A stretch of 53,628 bases of DNA, from contig CAZHYM010000001.1 of assembly GCA_964536785.1 (NCBI GenBank), positions 1 through 53,628 on the forward strand, written 5' to 3'. Positions 25,601 to 33,731 of this stretch are shown one piece after another; the first letter of the stretch is position 1, and each line of letters opens with the position of its first letter. A program made the translations under genes and the position numbers. The notes below the pieces were generated by a model. It saw only the letters and a list, made by a program, of their open reading frames with translations, had not been told where the DNA came from and searched no databases. Source of the stretch: CAZHYM01 sp964536785. Lineage in GTDB: Bacteria; Patescibacteriota; Saccharimonadia; Saccharimonadales; Saccharimonadaceae.

Positions 25601-26287
25601 GAACAAACAGTTGAAATAGGCACAATTCTCAGCGCGCATGAGGGAAAACGCTTATCGATATGTGGTACCATAACTAGGACCAAGGAATTTATTACAAAGA
25701 AAAATGACAAGATGGCGTTCGTGGGTGTTGAAAATAAAACGGATAGCATGGACGTGATTATTTTCCCTAAATTATATGAAGATGTTAAAGATTTACTAGC
25801 CGTCGACAAGATAGTCTTAGTTGACGGTCGCGTCTCAGCAATTGATAAAAACGGGAATTTATCTGATCCAAAATTAATCGCTTCTACGATAACAGAGCTT
25901 GACGAAAACTTTATAAAAAGTTATCAGCCTACTTTTCGAAAAAAACGAACACCGAAGCCAAAGGCACTAGCGATTGAAAAACAAAAACCGGTTGAAATGG
26001 AAAAGAAAATTGTCTATAAGCCAGTTGCCGAAGAACCAAGCCTGGTCGAATCAAAGAAAATTCTATATGTTAAAATCGACAATCCAGAGGAGAGAAAGCA
26101 TCTTGAGACGCTAAAAGATAAATGTCAAAGTTACCCTGGCGATATACCTGTAGTTTTAGTCCTGGGCAAAGGAAAATCCTCGGCGATTAAATTACCATTT
26201 AAAGTTTCAACTGAAAATAATTTAGTTAGAGAATTAGAAAATTATTTCAGTCCTGAATGTGTCAAATTAAAACAACAGACTATTTAG
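22601..26287 (+). CDS. dnaE: DNA polymerase III alpha subunit
   Basis: 1228 residues. N-terminal PHP domain (about 20-230, FVHLHNHTHYSVLDGM and ITDHGTMSG), C-family polymerase palm with PDIDIDIQDDRRDEV and LLKMDFLGLSNL, fingers with VYQEQFMQISKDLAGF, then a helix-hairpin-helix region, an OB domain (about 1010-1090) and a C-terminal tail. This is the DnaE1-type replicative polymerase. It is transcribed alone, apparently leaderless, and its last 8 bases overlap the convergent methyltransferase gene. Confidence 0.97.
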   Translation: MGIGKEESAKVDTNVELRSQDFVHLHNHTHYSVLDGMTKVDELITKTKEFGMTAVAITDHGTMSGVLDVYKTAKASGVKPILGIETYLASRKHTDKDPQFDKTRYHLTLLAMNNQGYKNLMMLSTIANVHGYYYKPRIDHELMEKYSEGVICLSGCGSSEIAMRLRSDDYKGAIELAKWHKSVYGDRFYLEMQDHGHPKSPAPFKDQTVVNNGLAKISKELDIPLVVTCDGHYLNFEDRQAHEILLCVGTGSYLSDERRMSLKDFELYLTDPIDIINRWGSEFPDAVRNSRIIADRCNVDITLGQILIPEFPVPENETEKSYLTKLVYRGALNRYLGIIDHELSVEDAKAKLPADVVDRLLFEFEVIEKMHYSGYFLIVQDFINWGKNKGIVFGPGRGSAAGSIIAYCLNITEIDPLKYDLLFERFLNPDRISMPDIDIDIQDDRRDEVVEYCINKYGDDRVANIVTFGTMAARGAVRDVARVLEVPYSEADRLSKMIPSLLQGRHIPLTKSVKEDPDLKKEYETNPRSKEIIDYAMRLEGTIRSHGVHACGVVIAPDKLVNYLPLERAQKGVIATQFPMGQVEEIGLLKMDFLGLSNLSIINNALRIIRKVYKQEIKVSDLPLNDSKTYELFQRGDTTGVFQLESSGMKKYLKELAPTEFEDIVAMVALYRPGPMQFIDSFIKRKHGEEKITYLHPKMEASLSNTYGILVYQEQFMQISKDLAGFTGGQADTLRKAVGKKKLDLMAEIKPMLVEGAVKNSGMKRELVELFWSQLEEFANYCFNKSHAACYGLIAYWTAYLKAHYPSAFMAALMTNAKDDTDRLALLIGECKRSGLEVLAPDINESFVEFAIVPGTDKIRFGMAAVKGVGEAIVEEVLEARKDGPFKSIADFAKRMAGTKFNKKAWDALIKTGAFDEFGSRDDLLANLEKIQSYMSKTAKDKVSGQADLFGGLSASESVELDIIPTQTPTGDREKLLWERELLGLYISAHPLDKYEKYISEQTVEIGTILSAHEGKRLSICGTITRTKEFITKKNDKMAFVGVENKTDSMDVIIFPKLYEDVKDLLAVDKIVLVDGRVSAIDKNGNLSDPKLIASTITELDENFIKSYQPTFRKKRTPKPKALAIEKQKPVEMEKKIVYKPVAEEPSLVESKKILYVKIDNPEERKHLETLKDKCQSYPGDIPVVLVLGKGKSSAIKLPFKVSTENNLVRELENYFSPECVKLKQQTI

Positions 26288-26771
26288 TTAATTCATAAAT
26301 CGCGATACCTGCCGCAACACTAACGTTAAAAGATTCTTTTTGACCGCGCATAGGTATCTCAATAATTTTATCTGCCATTTCTAAAATGCTGTGGGAAATT
26401 CCATCAACTTCCTCTCCTAGGATTAAAACAATTTTTTGACTTGGAACGTACTTTCTTAGTTCTACACTACTTGGAGACTGTTCTAACGCGAGCAGCTCAT
26501 AACCATTTCTCTTCATCTCCGCTAGGTAAGAATTCACATCGCTTATTTTGGACGTACTTAACATCTTTTCAGCTCCAAGGGCTGTTTTGTGTAGTTCTTT
26601 CTCAATTTTGGTAATTAAATGTGGTAATCTATTGTCGTTAATTATCTTAGGGTGGGGAGTGTAGCCAGAGAACACGATGTTCTTTATTCCGAAACCTTCA
26701 GCTGTTCGCATGATCGAGCCAACATTGTGGATAGAGCGGATATTGTGAAGTAAAATAATTATTTCGGGCAT
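26280..26771 (-). CDS. TrmH/SpoU-family RNA 2'-O-methyltransferase
   Basis: 163 residues, a minimal SPOUT domain. Motifs are visible in order: NIRSIHNVGSIMRTAEGFG (motif 1), LILGEEVDGIS (motif 2) and IPMRGQKESFNVSVAAGIAIYE (motif 3, the trefoil-knot SAM site). It methylates ribose 2'-OH in tRNA or rRNA; the target is unclear. Predicted leaderless (TATAAT 7 bases before ATG). Confidence 0.92.
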   Translation of the reverse strand: MPEIIILLHNIRSIHNVGSIMRTAEGFGIKNIVFSGYTPHPKIINDNRLPHLITKIEKELHKTALGAEKMLSTSKISDVNSYLAEMKRNGYELLALEQSPSSVELRKYVPSQKIVLILGEEVDGISHSILEMADKIIEIPMRGQKESFNVSVAAGIAIYELTK

Positions 26772-26778
26772 TAATCAA

Positions 26779-26787
26779 ATTATAGCA
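26779..26787 (-). promoter_or_regulatory. Extended -10 promoter of the TrmH-like gene
   Basis: TGCTATAAT on the minus strand, 7 bases before the ATG; divergent from the PilB-like gene promoter. Confidence 0.6.
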
Positions 26788-26832
26788 TGCTCTAAGTTTG
26801 ATAAAGCGCTATAAAAAGCTTACGCTATTTGC

Positions 26833-26838
26833 TAAAAT
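26833..26838 (+). promoter_or_regulatory. -10 box of the PilB-like gene (leaderless)
   Basis: TAAAAT, 7 bases before the ATG at 26846; this spacing decides against the upstream TTG start. Confidence 0.45.
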
Positions 26839-26845
26839 TAGAGCA

Positions 26846-28468
26846 ATGGATGAAGAACTAATACAAAAAGAGAATCGCGACAAGGACGAATCGGCCACCC
26901 TCCAGCGGTCTTACATACTTGGACTAAAATATTTTGATCTTCGTCAGATAGAAGATTCTTCAGAACTTATCGACGGCGTCTTGACGATTGAGGAAATGCG
27001 TCAGAATTTAGCCATACCGCTTGTTTCGGCAAAAGACAGGGCACCGTATCAGATTGGTATTACGGCCAAGACCCCACAATCGTTTCAGAGTGAACTACGT
27101 AAACGGTTCGCAATCGATGGTCAGAGCGTTATTTTTCTACTGATTAGTGAGACCGGCTACCGCAAAATGATTCTGCGCTACGATCCGCCGAAGACAGTCA
27201 CATATGATGATATTAAGATCGCTACCGACGGAGATAGTGAAACAGTCAGGCAAGTTTCCGATACCCTAAATAGCGTAACGGCGGATAAATTATTCGATTT
27301 TATCATCACTCAGGCTGAAAAACTTCAGGCAAGTGACATTCATATCGAGAATATGCGATCGAGCATAAGGATTCGGATGCGGGTAGACGGGGCCTTGCAT
27401 AACGTTGCCATGATTGATAAAGATCGCTATAGAGTGTTAATTGGCGAATTGTCTAGCCGATCAGGCCTCTCGATGGCTTCTAATAAACCTCAATCTGGCA
27501 ATGTTCAAATGGAGATAAATAGAGGCGGTAACCAATTTGTTTTGAACCTTCGGGTTGAAACAATCCCGACGCTATATGGGATGGATGCTGTGCTCAGGTT
27601 GTTCAATTTTGATGAGTCCTTGTTGAAGCTGGATTTGTTGGGCCTCGACAAGGAGTCGAAAGCCGAGATTGAAGATATAGTTAGTCATCCTAGGGGACTA
27701 GTTTTAATTGTCGGGCCAACTGGTTCGGGTAAATCAACAACATTGTATAGTATGCTTAATTCTTTAAATACTATTGATAAGAAAATTATTACGTTAGAGG
27801 ATCCTATTGAATACAGTATTAGTGGGGCTTCTCAAATTCCAGTTCGGTCATCCGAAGGTGGCACCTTTGCAACCGGATTACGATCGATTTTACGTTTAGA
27901 TCCTGATATTGTCATGGTCGGTGAGATTAGAGATGAAGATACTGCCAAAACTGCCATTCAGGCTTCGGTGACCGGACATCTCGTCCTATCTTCATTCCAC
28001 GCTGATTCTGCAATTTCCGCTTTTGCTCGCTTAATCGATATGATTGGAGTTAACCCAATCTTTCTTTCATCGATTCGATTGATTATCTCTCAGCGCTTAC
28101 TCAGAAAATTAGACCCGACCGCACGAGAGCATTACGCTCCAACTGAACAAGAGCGACAATGGGTCCTCGAACAGCTTAAGGACGTTCCAGATAAATACAA
28201 AAGCCACTTAATTCAAGACATGAAGCTTTACCGCGCTGTGCCAAATGAAAAGTCACCTTTTGGCTACAAAGGTCGTACAGTCGTGATGGAGTACTTGGTT
28301 GTTGATGATGAAATAAAGAATCACATTAGGCTTGATGGGAAAAATATTGATGTCAAAGAGATTGAAGCTATAGCTCAAGACAAAGGCATGATGACTTTAA
28401 TGGAGAAAGCCGTGCTGATGGCGCTAGAGGGTAAGACGACAATTGAGGAAATCAATCGGGTACTTTAA
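26846..28468 (+). CDS. pilB: Type IV pilus assembly / type II secretion ATPase, PilB/GspE family
   Basis: 540 residues. N-terminal MshEN-like region (about 40-110), then the N-terminal PAS-like domain with ASDIHIENMRSSIRIRMRVDG, Walker A VGPTGSGKST, Asp box ITLEDPIEY, Walker B PDIVMVGEIRDEDTA and His box VLSSFHADSA. These hexameric ATPases power pilus extension. The tetracysteine zinc element that PilB usually carries after the core is missing: the segment RLLRKLDPTAREHYAPTE has no Cys. Other pilus genes are absent from the window. Start chosen from the -10 spacing; the frame remains open upstream. Confidence 0.93.
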   Translation: MDEELIQKENRDKDESATLQRSYILGLKYFDLRQIEDSSELIDGVLTIEEMRQNLAIPLVSAKDRAPYQIGITAKTPQSFQSELRKRFAIDGQSVIFLLISETGYRKMILRYDPPKTVTYDDIKIATDGDSETVRQVSDTLNSVTADKLFDFIITQAEKLQASDIHIENMRSSIRIRMRVDGALHNVAMIDKDRYRVLIGELSSRSGLSMASNKPQSGNVQMEINRGGNQFVLNLRVETIPTLYGMDAVLRLFNFDESLLKLDLLGLDKESKAEIEDIVSHPRGLVLIVGPTGSGKSTTLYSMLNSLNTIDKKIITLEDPIEYSISGASQIPVRSSEGGTFATGLRSILRLDPDIVMVGEIRDEDTAKTAIQASVTGHLVLSSFHADSAISAFARLIDMIGVNPIFLSSIRLIISQRLLRKLDPTAREHYAPTEQERQWVLEQLKDVPDKYKSHLIQDMKLYRAVPNEKSPFGYKGRTVVMEYLVVDDEIKNHIRLDGKNIDVKEIEAIAQDKGMMTLMEKAVLMALEGKTTIEEINRVL

Positions 28469-28482
28469 AAATCAATAATCTG

Positions 28483-28491
28483 TGTTATAAT
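28483..28491 (+). promoter_or_regulatory. Extended -10 promoter of rplS
   Basis: TGTTATAAT at 28483-28491; leader of about 35 bases with weak AAAGGT before the ATG. Confidence 0.6.
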
Positions 28492-28530
28492 ATATCACTG
28501 ATTAGTAAAAAACGTAAAGGTAAATATTAA

Positions 28531-28935
28531 ATGAGTTTGGAACTTATTAAGAAAGTTAGTGCGGCCCAAAAAAAGACAGCCGTAGTTGACGTAAGAAGTG
28601 GTGACCGAGTAAAGGTTTACCAACGAATTAAAGAAGGAAGCAAAGAGAGAGTTCAGGTTTACGAAGGAGTTGTTATTCGAACTGATAATAAAAATTCCCA
28701 AACCTCTCGTATAACTGTGCGAAAGACAGCTTCGGGTGTTGGAGTAGAAAAGAGCTTTCTGCTGCATAGTCCGCTTGTTGAGAAGGTTGAAGTTGTTAAG
28801 CGCTCAAAAGTCCGTCGAAATTATTTGTCTTACTTGCGTGAGAGGACAGGAAAAGGCGAACGCCTAAAAAGCGTCACTTTTGACCGAGAAAAGGTAAATA
28901 CCTTGCCTAAAGAAACTGTTGAAACAAAAGAATAA
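28531..28935 (+). CDS. rplS: 50S ribosomal protein L19
   Basis: 134 residues. Standard L19: SGDRVKVYQRIKEGSKERVQ, FEGVVI-like YEGVVIRTDN, then GVGVEKSFLLHSP and VRRNYLSYLRERTGK. It lies at the 30S-50S interface. A C-terminal extension of about 20 residues (DREKVNTLPKETVETKE) follows. It is followed by a palindrome that probably terminates its mRNA. The neighbourhood rplS - rnhB - yraN is a conserved bacterial order. Confidence 0.97.
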   Translation: MSLELIKKVSAAQKKTAVVDVRSGDRVKVYQRIKEGSKERVQVYEGVVIRTDNKNSQTSRITVRKTASGVGVEKSFLLHSPLVEKVEVVKRSKVRRNYLSYLRERTGKGERLKSVTFDREKVNTLPKETVETKE

Positions 28936-28950
28936 TCACAAAAGATTTAA

Positions 28951-28984
28951 TAATTATACCATCCCTAACGAGATGGTATAATTA
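28951..28984. terminator. Terminator-like hairpin with an embedded promoter
   Basis: A perfect 13-bp inverted repeat (28951-28963 with 28972-28984, loop CCTAACGA). The right arm contains TGGTATAAT (28974-28982), an extended -10 box for the thioredoxin-like gene at 29003; by symmetry the left arm holds the same element on the minus strand. Confidence 0.65.
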
Positions 28985-29002
28985 TTATATAAGGGGATAA
29001 AT

Positions 29003-29566
29003 ATGGATATGAAAAAAAATGATGATAAGGCGCGATTTATAATAGTTGGTTTGTTGTTGCTTGTGATGGGGATAATGATTGGAATTAGTTTAAACACGGC
29101 CGAGACGAATAAGTTGGGCGACGATAGCGAAGAGGCTTCAGCTTTTAGCGTCGATGATAGCGACTCAGTTATGAAAACGCTATCGTATGAAGAGACAAAG
29201 GCAATGTTGGACGATCGAGATCGCAGGCAGATGGTTTATGTTGGCTGTCGATATTGTAGCTTTTGCCAGCAGTTTGAGCCGATTATCGACGATTTTTTGG
29301 AATCAAAGCCTGAGCCTATGTCTAACCGTGAACGAATTGTGAAGTGGGAGGGTGGCTACAAGTGCTACGTTGATTCAGAACACGAAGATTACGATCTATA
29401 TACTGAGCTCGAACGCCGTTTATTGACCGGCCCAACCGGAGAATTAACAGGCACGCCTCGATTCTTGTACGTCGAAGGTGGTGAAATTAAAGATGAGCTT
29501 AGCTCATCGGCTAGAACAGTTGACGGGTTACAGGCCTTTTTTGACAAAAATAATTATACAAAATAA
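29003..29566 (+). CDS. Membrane-anchored thioredoxin-like protein
   Basis: 187 residues. N-terminal transmembrane anchor (about 10-29), acidic linker, then a thioredoxin-like fold. The Cys-rich active segment is VGCRYCSFCQQF, giving two overlapping CxxC motifs, and TGTPRFLYVEGG provides the cis-Pro strand. A further Cys lies in YKCYVDSE. It probably acts outside the membrane in disulfide exchange. AAGGGG ribosome binding site. TAATG overlap with rnhB-yraN. Confidence 0.82.
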   Translation: MDMKKNDDKARFIIVGLLLLVMGIMIGISLNTAETNKLGDDSEEASAFSVDDSDSVMKTLSYEETKAMLDDRDRRQMVYVGCRYCSFCQQFEPIIDDFLESKPEPMSNRERIVKWEGGYKCYVDSEHEDYDLYTELERRLLTGPTGELTGTPRFLYVEGGEIKDELSSSARTVDGLQAFFDKNNYTK

Positions 29567-30471
29567 TGATATTAGGCATTGATGAGGTTGGTCGAGGCCC
29601 CTGGGCCGGCCCGCTAGTTGTAGGTGCTTGTATATTACCCGACAATTATCAAATCGATGGCTTGACTGACAGTAAGCTTTTGTCGAAGAAAAAGAGAGAG
29701 AGGCTATCAGAGCTGATAATGGCTCAAGCCATCGGCTACGGTTTGGGATGGGTGAGTGCAAAGGAAATTGATGAAGTCGGTTTGTCTAAAAGTCTGACCT
29801 TGGCTACGAAGAGGGCCTTATCTAACATCACCGCGCCTTACGATAAAATTATTATTGATGGAATCTTTGATTTTCTAGGCGACCCAAGAGTTAGCGTGTT
29901 AAAACAAGCTGATAAAATTGTTCCTGCGGTAAGCGCGGCATCGATTATAGCAAAAGTTGCTCGGGATAATTATATGATAGAAGCGGCAGAGTTATATCCT
30001 AGCTATGGATTTGAGAATCATGTAGGCTATGGGACGGCAAAGCATATCGAGGCAATCAAGAAATTTGGTGCTTGTAAAGAGCATCGTTTATCTTTTAAGC
30101 CTTTAATTAAGTATAAAACTGAGCCGTCTATAATTTCTGTAGGTTCAATGGGCGAGAACTATGTTGCAAAAGTTCTAGAGGATAGGAATTTTGAAATTCT
30201 ATCAAAAAACTGGAAAACAAAGATATTCGAAGTTGATATTGTAGCTAGAAAAGAGGGGTCGATTTATTTGGTAGAGGTCAAAACTCGCAAGAACAATGAT
30301 TTTGGAGGGGGGACAGCGGCTATCGATTCTCGAAAACTGAAAAAATTAAGGCTTGCGGCAAAAGCAATCGAACAAAAATATCCAAAAAGTGATATAAGAA
30401 TTCTTGCCGCGATTGTTGAATACAAAAGAGACGAGTTTCGTCTGACTGATCTTATTGATGTAGTCAGCTAG
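29566..30471 (+). CDS. rnhB: Ribonuclease HII fused to YraN-like (UPF0102) domain
   Basis: 301 residues in a single frame. Residues 1 to about 185 are RNase HII: GIDEVGRGPWAGP (Asp6, Glu7), YDKIIIDG (Asp98), SAASIIAKVARDNYM and HVGYGTAKH. Residues about 195-301 are UPF0102/YraN: GENYVAKVLEDRNFEIL then FEVDIVARKEGSIYLVEVKT, a PD-(D/E)xK-like core. RNase HII cuts RNA-DNA hybrids and single ribonucleotides in DNA; YraN is linked to DNA processing or competence. In most bacteria these are neighbouring separate genes; here they are fused. Ends with a 4-base convergent overlap with pepN. Confidence 0.93.
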   Translation: MILGIDEVGRGPWAGPLVVGACILPDNYQIDGLTDSKLLSKKKRERLSELIMAQAIGYGLGWVSAKEIDEVGLSKSLTLATKRALSNITAPYDKIIIDGIFDFLGDPRVSVLKQADKIVPAVSAASIIAKVARDNYMIEAAELYPSYGFENHVGYGTAKHIEAIKKFGACKEHRLSFKPLIKYKTEPSIISVGSMGENYVAKVLEDRNFEILSKNWKTKIFEVDIVARKEGSIYLVEVKTRKNNDFGGGTAAIDSRKLKKLRLAAKAIEQKYPKSDIRILAAIVEYKRDEFRLTDLIDVVS

Positions 30472-32960
30472 CCGATGAATCGCTCGAGGCGATTGATAAC
30501 AGTAGTGCGATTATTATTATACAAGCTATTACTCTTGTGAATCGATTCAATGCCTACTTGAATCGACCTTTTGATGGCCATGTCGTCGATGTAATCATCG
30601 AAGAAATTTGAAAACTCTCTAATGTCCTTATCAGTATAAAAAGCACTAGCCGTATATCTGACAAAATCATCATACTGTTTGTTTTCTGAAAATTGTATGC
30701 GCAGATTATCGAAGTTTTTCTTTAGCCAGCGCCATGTTTGATCTTTAGCGTCTGGATTTCGTAGTAAATATGCGTACCAGAAACCTAAATCTTGAGGCTT
30801 AATAAGCTTAGAGTCGTTAAATTTGTTAATTATGTCCGTTATCCCTTCATAATTTCTGATTGCAGTCAGGCCATTTTGAATGTCGCTAATTATCTCTGGG
30901 TCGGCAGTCTGACGGTAAGAAATTAGCAAATCGGTTAACAGTTTTGGCGAATAGCCATGCTTCACTTTTGCTGCAATAACTACCGCTCTGATCTGAGGGT
31001 CAATTTTACTTAAATTTTCAACTCCATGTTTATCAAATATGGAAATTATTTGTTTGATTACCTCTTGATCATCGGCATAGGCTAACAGGCTAAGTATTAG
31101 CGGTCGTAATTTAGTTTGGTTTTGAGTATCACTTGGCATTTTAGCCCAGCCTAGCTCGTCAAATATTGGTCTAGCTAGCCATTTTATTAGATTTTTTAAA
31201 TTTACTTCAGCCTTAGTGCCCCTAACGAAAAACTTTAAATTTGAAATAGTTCGCGCTATTGCTTGCCAAATTAGTTCACTGCGCTCATTTTTTAGTGAGA
31301 TTAGGTTATCGACCAATCCACTGCTACTTATGATTTGATTATCAGCTAGCAGCAGTTCGTCTTGAAGGAAATTTAACTTGTCTAATTTCGCTAGCTCTGC
31401 GTTTTGGATAGCCTCTAAGATAGACTGTTTAAGTTTAGGGTCATAGTTTGAAACAAAATAACTTTTTGGTCCAGGATTTAATATGTTGAAACTGTCTTTT
31501 TTAACCACAATTTGTTTATTCTCTAAAATAACTGGTCTATCTGTTGTGATTGGTATCTGCCAAATCGTATTAGAGCCGTAGCCAAATTGACTTTGACTAA
31601 TGGAAACGCTTGCAGTCCCTCTCATAGTGGCTGTCAAGATTGGGTATCCGGGCTTGGTCAGCCAGTTTTTCATAAAACCAGATATGTCTTTATTGGTGAC
31701 GTTATCAAAAATTGTCAGAAATTGTTTGCTTGATGGATTTGAGTACGCAAATTTTATTAGATATTCATTTAAAGCCTCTTTAAAATCCTTTTCGCCGATA
31801 TAATTTTTGAGCTGGAGCATTAACGCGGCCCCTTTTGCATAGACAATCGCTCCGTCAAAGACAGAAGAAATTTCATCTGGGTGGTTAATCTTTGTCCAAA
31901 CAGGTTGAACTCCTTTGATGCTATCTCTATTTTTGGCGTATTGATATTCTCCGATGATAAAATCATCCCAAATCTCATAGCTTGGCTTTATCCCGTCGAG
32001 ACACATATATTGCATCAGCGTCGCTAAACTTTCATTTAGCCACAGCTCACCCCACCATTTCATAGTAACTAAATTACCGAACCACATATGAGCAAGCTCA
32101 TGAACTATCGTTGATGCAATAGATTGCTTAGTATTGATTGAAGCGTTTGTCGTGGCAATAAGCATCGATTCTCGGTATGTGACTAAGCCCCAATTTTCCA
32201 TAGCGCCGGCGGCAAAATCTGGGATAGCAATGTGATCACACTTTTGAAGTGGATAGGCTATGCCTAGATATTCTTCATACCAATCAATAGCTTCAGTTGC
32301 AATCTCCAGAGCAAATTTCAAAGACGATGCAGCATGAGCTTTAGTGCTGTAGACTCTAGACAATTTGCCACTCTTTGTTTTTGCTTCGATGTACTGCAAA
32401 TCACCGATCACAAAGCCAAGCAGATAGGGGCTCATTATTGGAGTTGGTTCGAATGCAGTAATTAAACGCTTGTTAATAGTACGTTTTGAAGCGACTGGAG
32501 TGTTTGATAGAGCTACAAGATCAGTCTCGGTAATAAGTTTCAGAACAAACTCTGCTTTAGCAAGTGGCTCATCAACGCAGGGAAAAACTTCTCGGGCATA
32601 GTGACTTTCAAATTGTGTCGATAAGATATCGTACTCTCGATCGTCGATATTATAATAAGATGGATAAAGACCGGTCATTTGATCAGTTATTTTGCCAGAG
32701 TAGTTAATCTCAACCCTAACTCTACCTGGTTCGCAAGGAATTTCTAAGATGTTATTTTCATACTTATGCGTAACAATAGTGTCGTCTAGTGTCACACTTT
32801 CGATGTTTAAGTAGTTTGCGTGAAGTTTAATAATTTCGGAAGTCGCGTCGCCAGTTATTAAAACCGTTCCAGTAAAAATCTTATGATCTGGAGAAATGTC
32901 AATCTTTAATTCGTATCTGTTGGGCTTAAAGCAATCGAATAAATGTTCTAGTTTTGTCAT
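30468..32960 (-). CDS. pepN: M1-family aminopeptidase (aminopeptidase N)
   Basis: 830 residues. GAMENWG at 252-258 (exopeptidase recognition), HELAH at 287-291 and Glu310 in WLNE complete the zinc site. An ERAP1-like C-terminal helical domain covers about 500-830. No signal peptide, so it probably degrades peptides in the cytoplasm, a plausible amino-acid source for an organism without biosynthesis. Predicted leaderless or nearly so (TATAAT 8 bases before ATG). Confidence 0.95.
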   Translation of the reverse strand: MTKLEHLFDCFKPNRYELKIDISPDHKIFTGTVLITGDATSEIIKLHANYLNIESVTLDDTIVTHKYENNILEIPCEPGRVRVEINYSGKITDQMTGLYPSYYNIDDREYDILSTQFESHYAREVFPCVDEPLAKAEFVLKLITETDLVALSNTPVASKRTINKRLITAFEPTPIMSPYLLGFVIGDLQYIEAKTKSGKLSRVYSTKAHAASSLKFALEIATEAIDWYEEYLGIAYPLQKCDHIAIPDFAAGAMENWGLVTYRESMLIATTNASINTKQSIASTIVHELAHMWFGNLVTMKWWGELWLNESLATLMQYMCLDGIKPSYEIWDDFIIGEYQYAKNRDSIKGVQPVWTKINHPDEISSVFDGAIVYAKGAALMLQLKNYIGEKDFKEALNEYLIKFAYSNPSSKQFLTIFDNVTNKDISGFMKNWLTKPGYPILTATMRGTASVSISQSQFGYGSNTIWQIPITTDRPVILENKQIVVKKDSFNILNPGPKSYFVSNYDPKLKQSILEAIQNAELAKLDKLNFLQDELLLADNQIISSSGLVDNLISLKNERSELIWQAIARTISNLKFFVRGTKAEVNLKNLIKWLARPIFDELGWAKMPSDTQNQTKLRPLILSLLAYADDQEVIKQIISIFDKHGVENLSKIDPQIRAVVIAAKVKHGYSPKLLTDLLISYRQTADPEIISDIQNGLTAIRNYEGITDIINKFNDSKLIKPQDLGFWYAYLLRNPDAKDQTWRWLKKNFDNLRIQFSENKQYDDFVRYTASAFYTDKDIREFSNFFDDYIDDMAIKRSIQVGIESIHKSNSLYNNNRTTVINRLERFIG

Positions 32961-32968
32961 ATTAAACT

Positions 32969-32977
32969 ATTATATCA
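32969..32977 (-). promoter_or_regulatory. Extended -10 promoter of pepN
   Basis: TGATATAAT on the minus strand, 8 bases before the ATG; divergent from the nuclease gene. Confidence 0.6.
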
Positions 32978-33015
32978 GTTTGAAAAACTTAGCATAAGAG
33001 TTTAAGATTAGATTA

Positions 33016-33729
33016 ATGAATAAGTATCGTGTGCGACGGCATAGATTTTGGGCTGTACTATGTTTGCTTAGTTTTGTCGGCTTACTGATGGCAAACCCAA
33101 CTCCACAAGGTTTAGAAAAATTGGGCGATATGTGGTCTGATTATTTGAAATATGATTTGGGATTTAGCGGAGATTATAAGCCTGACTTTGATAATTTAGA
33201 GCTGCTTGATAAGCTTGCCGTAAAAGGTCGAGCTCCAAAAACTGGTTATGATCGAAAACTATTCAGCGACGGCTGGGATAATATCGGCGGCTGTTCTATG
33301 CGTAATTTAATCTTGCAGCGTGATTTATCGGATCTAATTGTGAGCGATTCATGTAAAGTCTTAAGGGGAAGACTGCTCGATCCATATACCAATGAAATAA
33401 TTTTATTCCGTTATGGTGCAACGACTAGCGATGAAGTGCAGATTGATCACGTTGTTGCTGTCAGTGATGCCTGGCAAAAAGGCGCTCAAAGCTTAACCTA
33501 TGAGGAGCGTCATTTATTTTACAACGATCCACTTAATCTACTGGCCGTTGGCAAAGCTCCCAACCAAGAGAAGGGCGATCAAGACGCAGCAAGCTGGTTG
33601 CCTCCAAATAAGAAATTTCGATGTGACTATGTCGGTCGACAAGTTCAAGTTAAAGCAAAATATAAGCTTTGGGTGACAGAGGCTGAGAAGGAGATTATTA
33701 AGCGCGAGTTAGAACGTTGCCAAGACTAG
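33016..33729 (+). CDS. Exported HNH nuclease (DUF1524/GmrSD C-terminal-like domain)
   Basis: 237 residues. An N-terminal hydrophobic segment (about 10-27, WAVLCLLSFVGLLMA) suggests export or anchoring. The catalytic part has CSMRNLILQRDL, EVQIDHVVAVSDAW (HNH His), NDPLNLLAVGKAPNQEKGDQ (Asn) and SWLPPNKKFRCDYV, matching DUF1524-type HNH nucleases. A secreted nuclease would fit scavenging of host or environmental DNA. Paired Cys (CSMR and SCKV) may be disulfide bonded. Predicted leaderless with TAAGAT 7 bases before ATG. Confidence 0.85.
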   Translation: MNKYRVRRHRFWAVLCLLSFVGLLMANPTPQGLEKLGDMWSDYLKYDLGFSGDYKPDFDNLELLDKLAVKGRAPKTGYDRKLFSDGWDNIGGCSMRNLILQRDLSDLIVSDSCKVLRGRLLDPYTNEIILFRYGATTSDEVQIDHVVAVSDAWQKGAQSLTYEERHLFYNDPLNLLAVGKAPNQEKGDQDAASWLPPNKKFRCDYVGRQVQVKAKYKLWVTEAEKEIIKRELERCQD

Positions 33730-33731
33730 CG

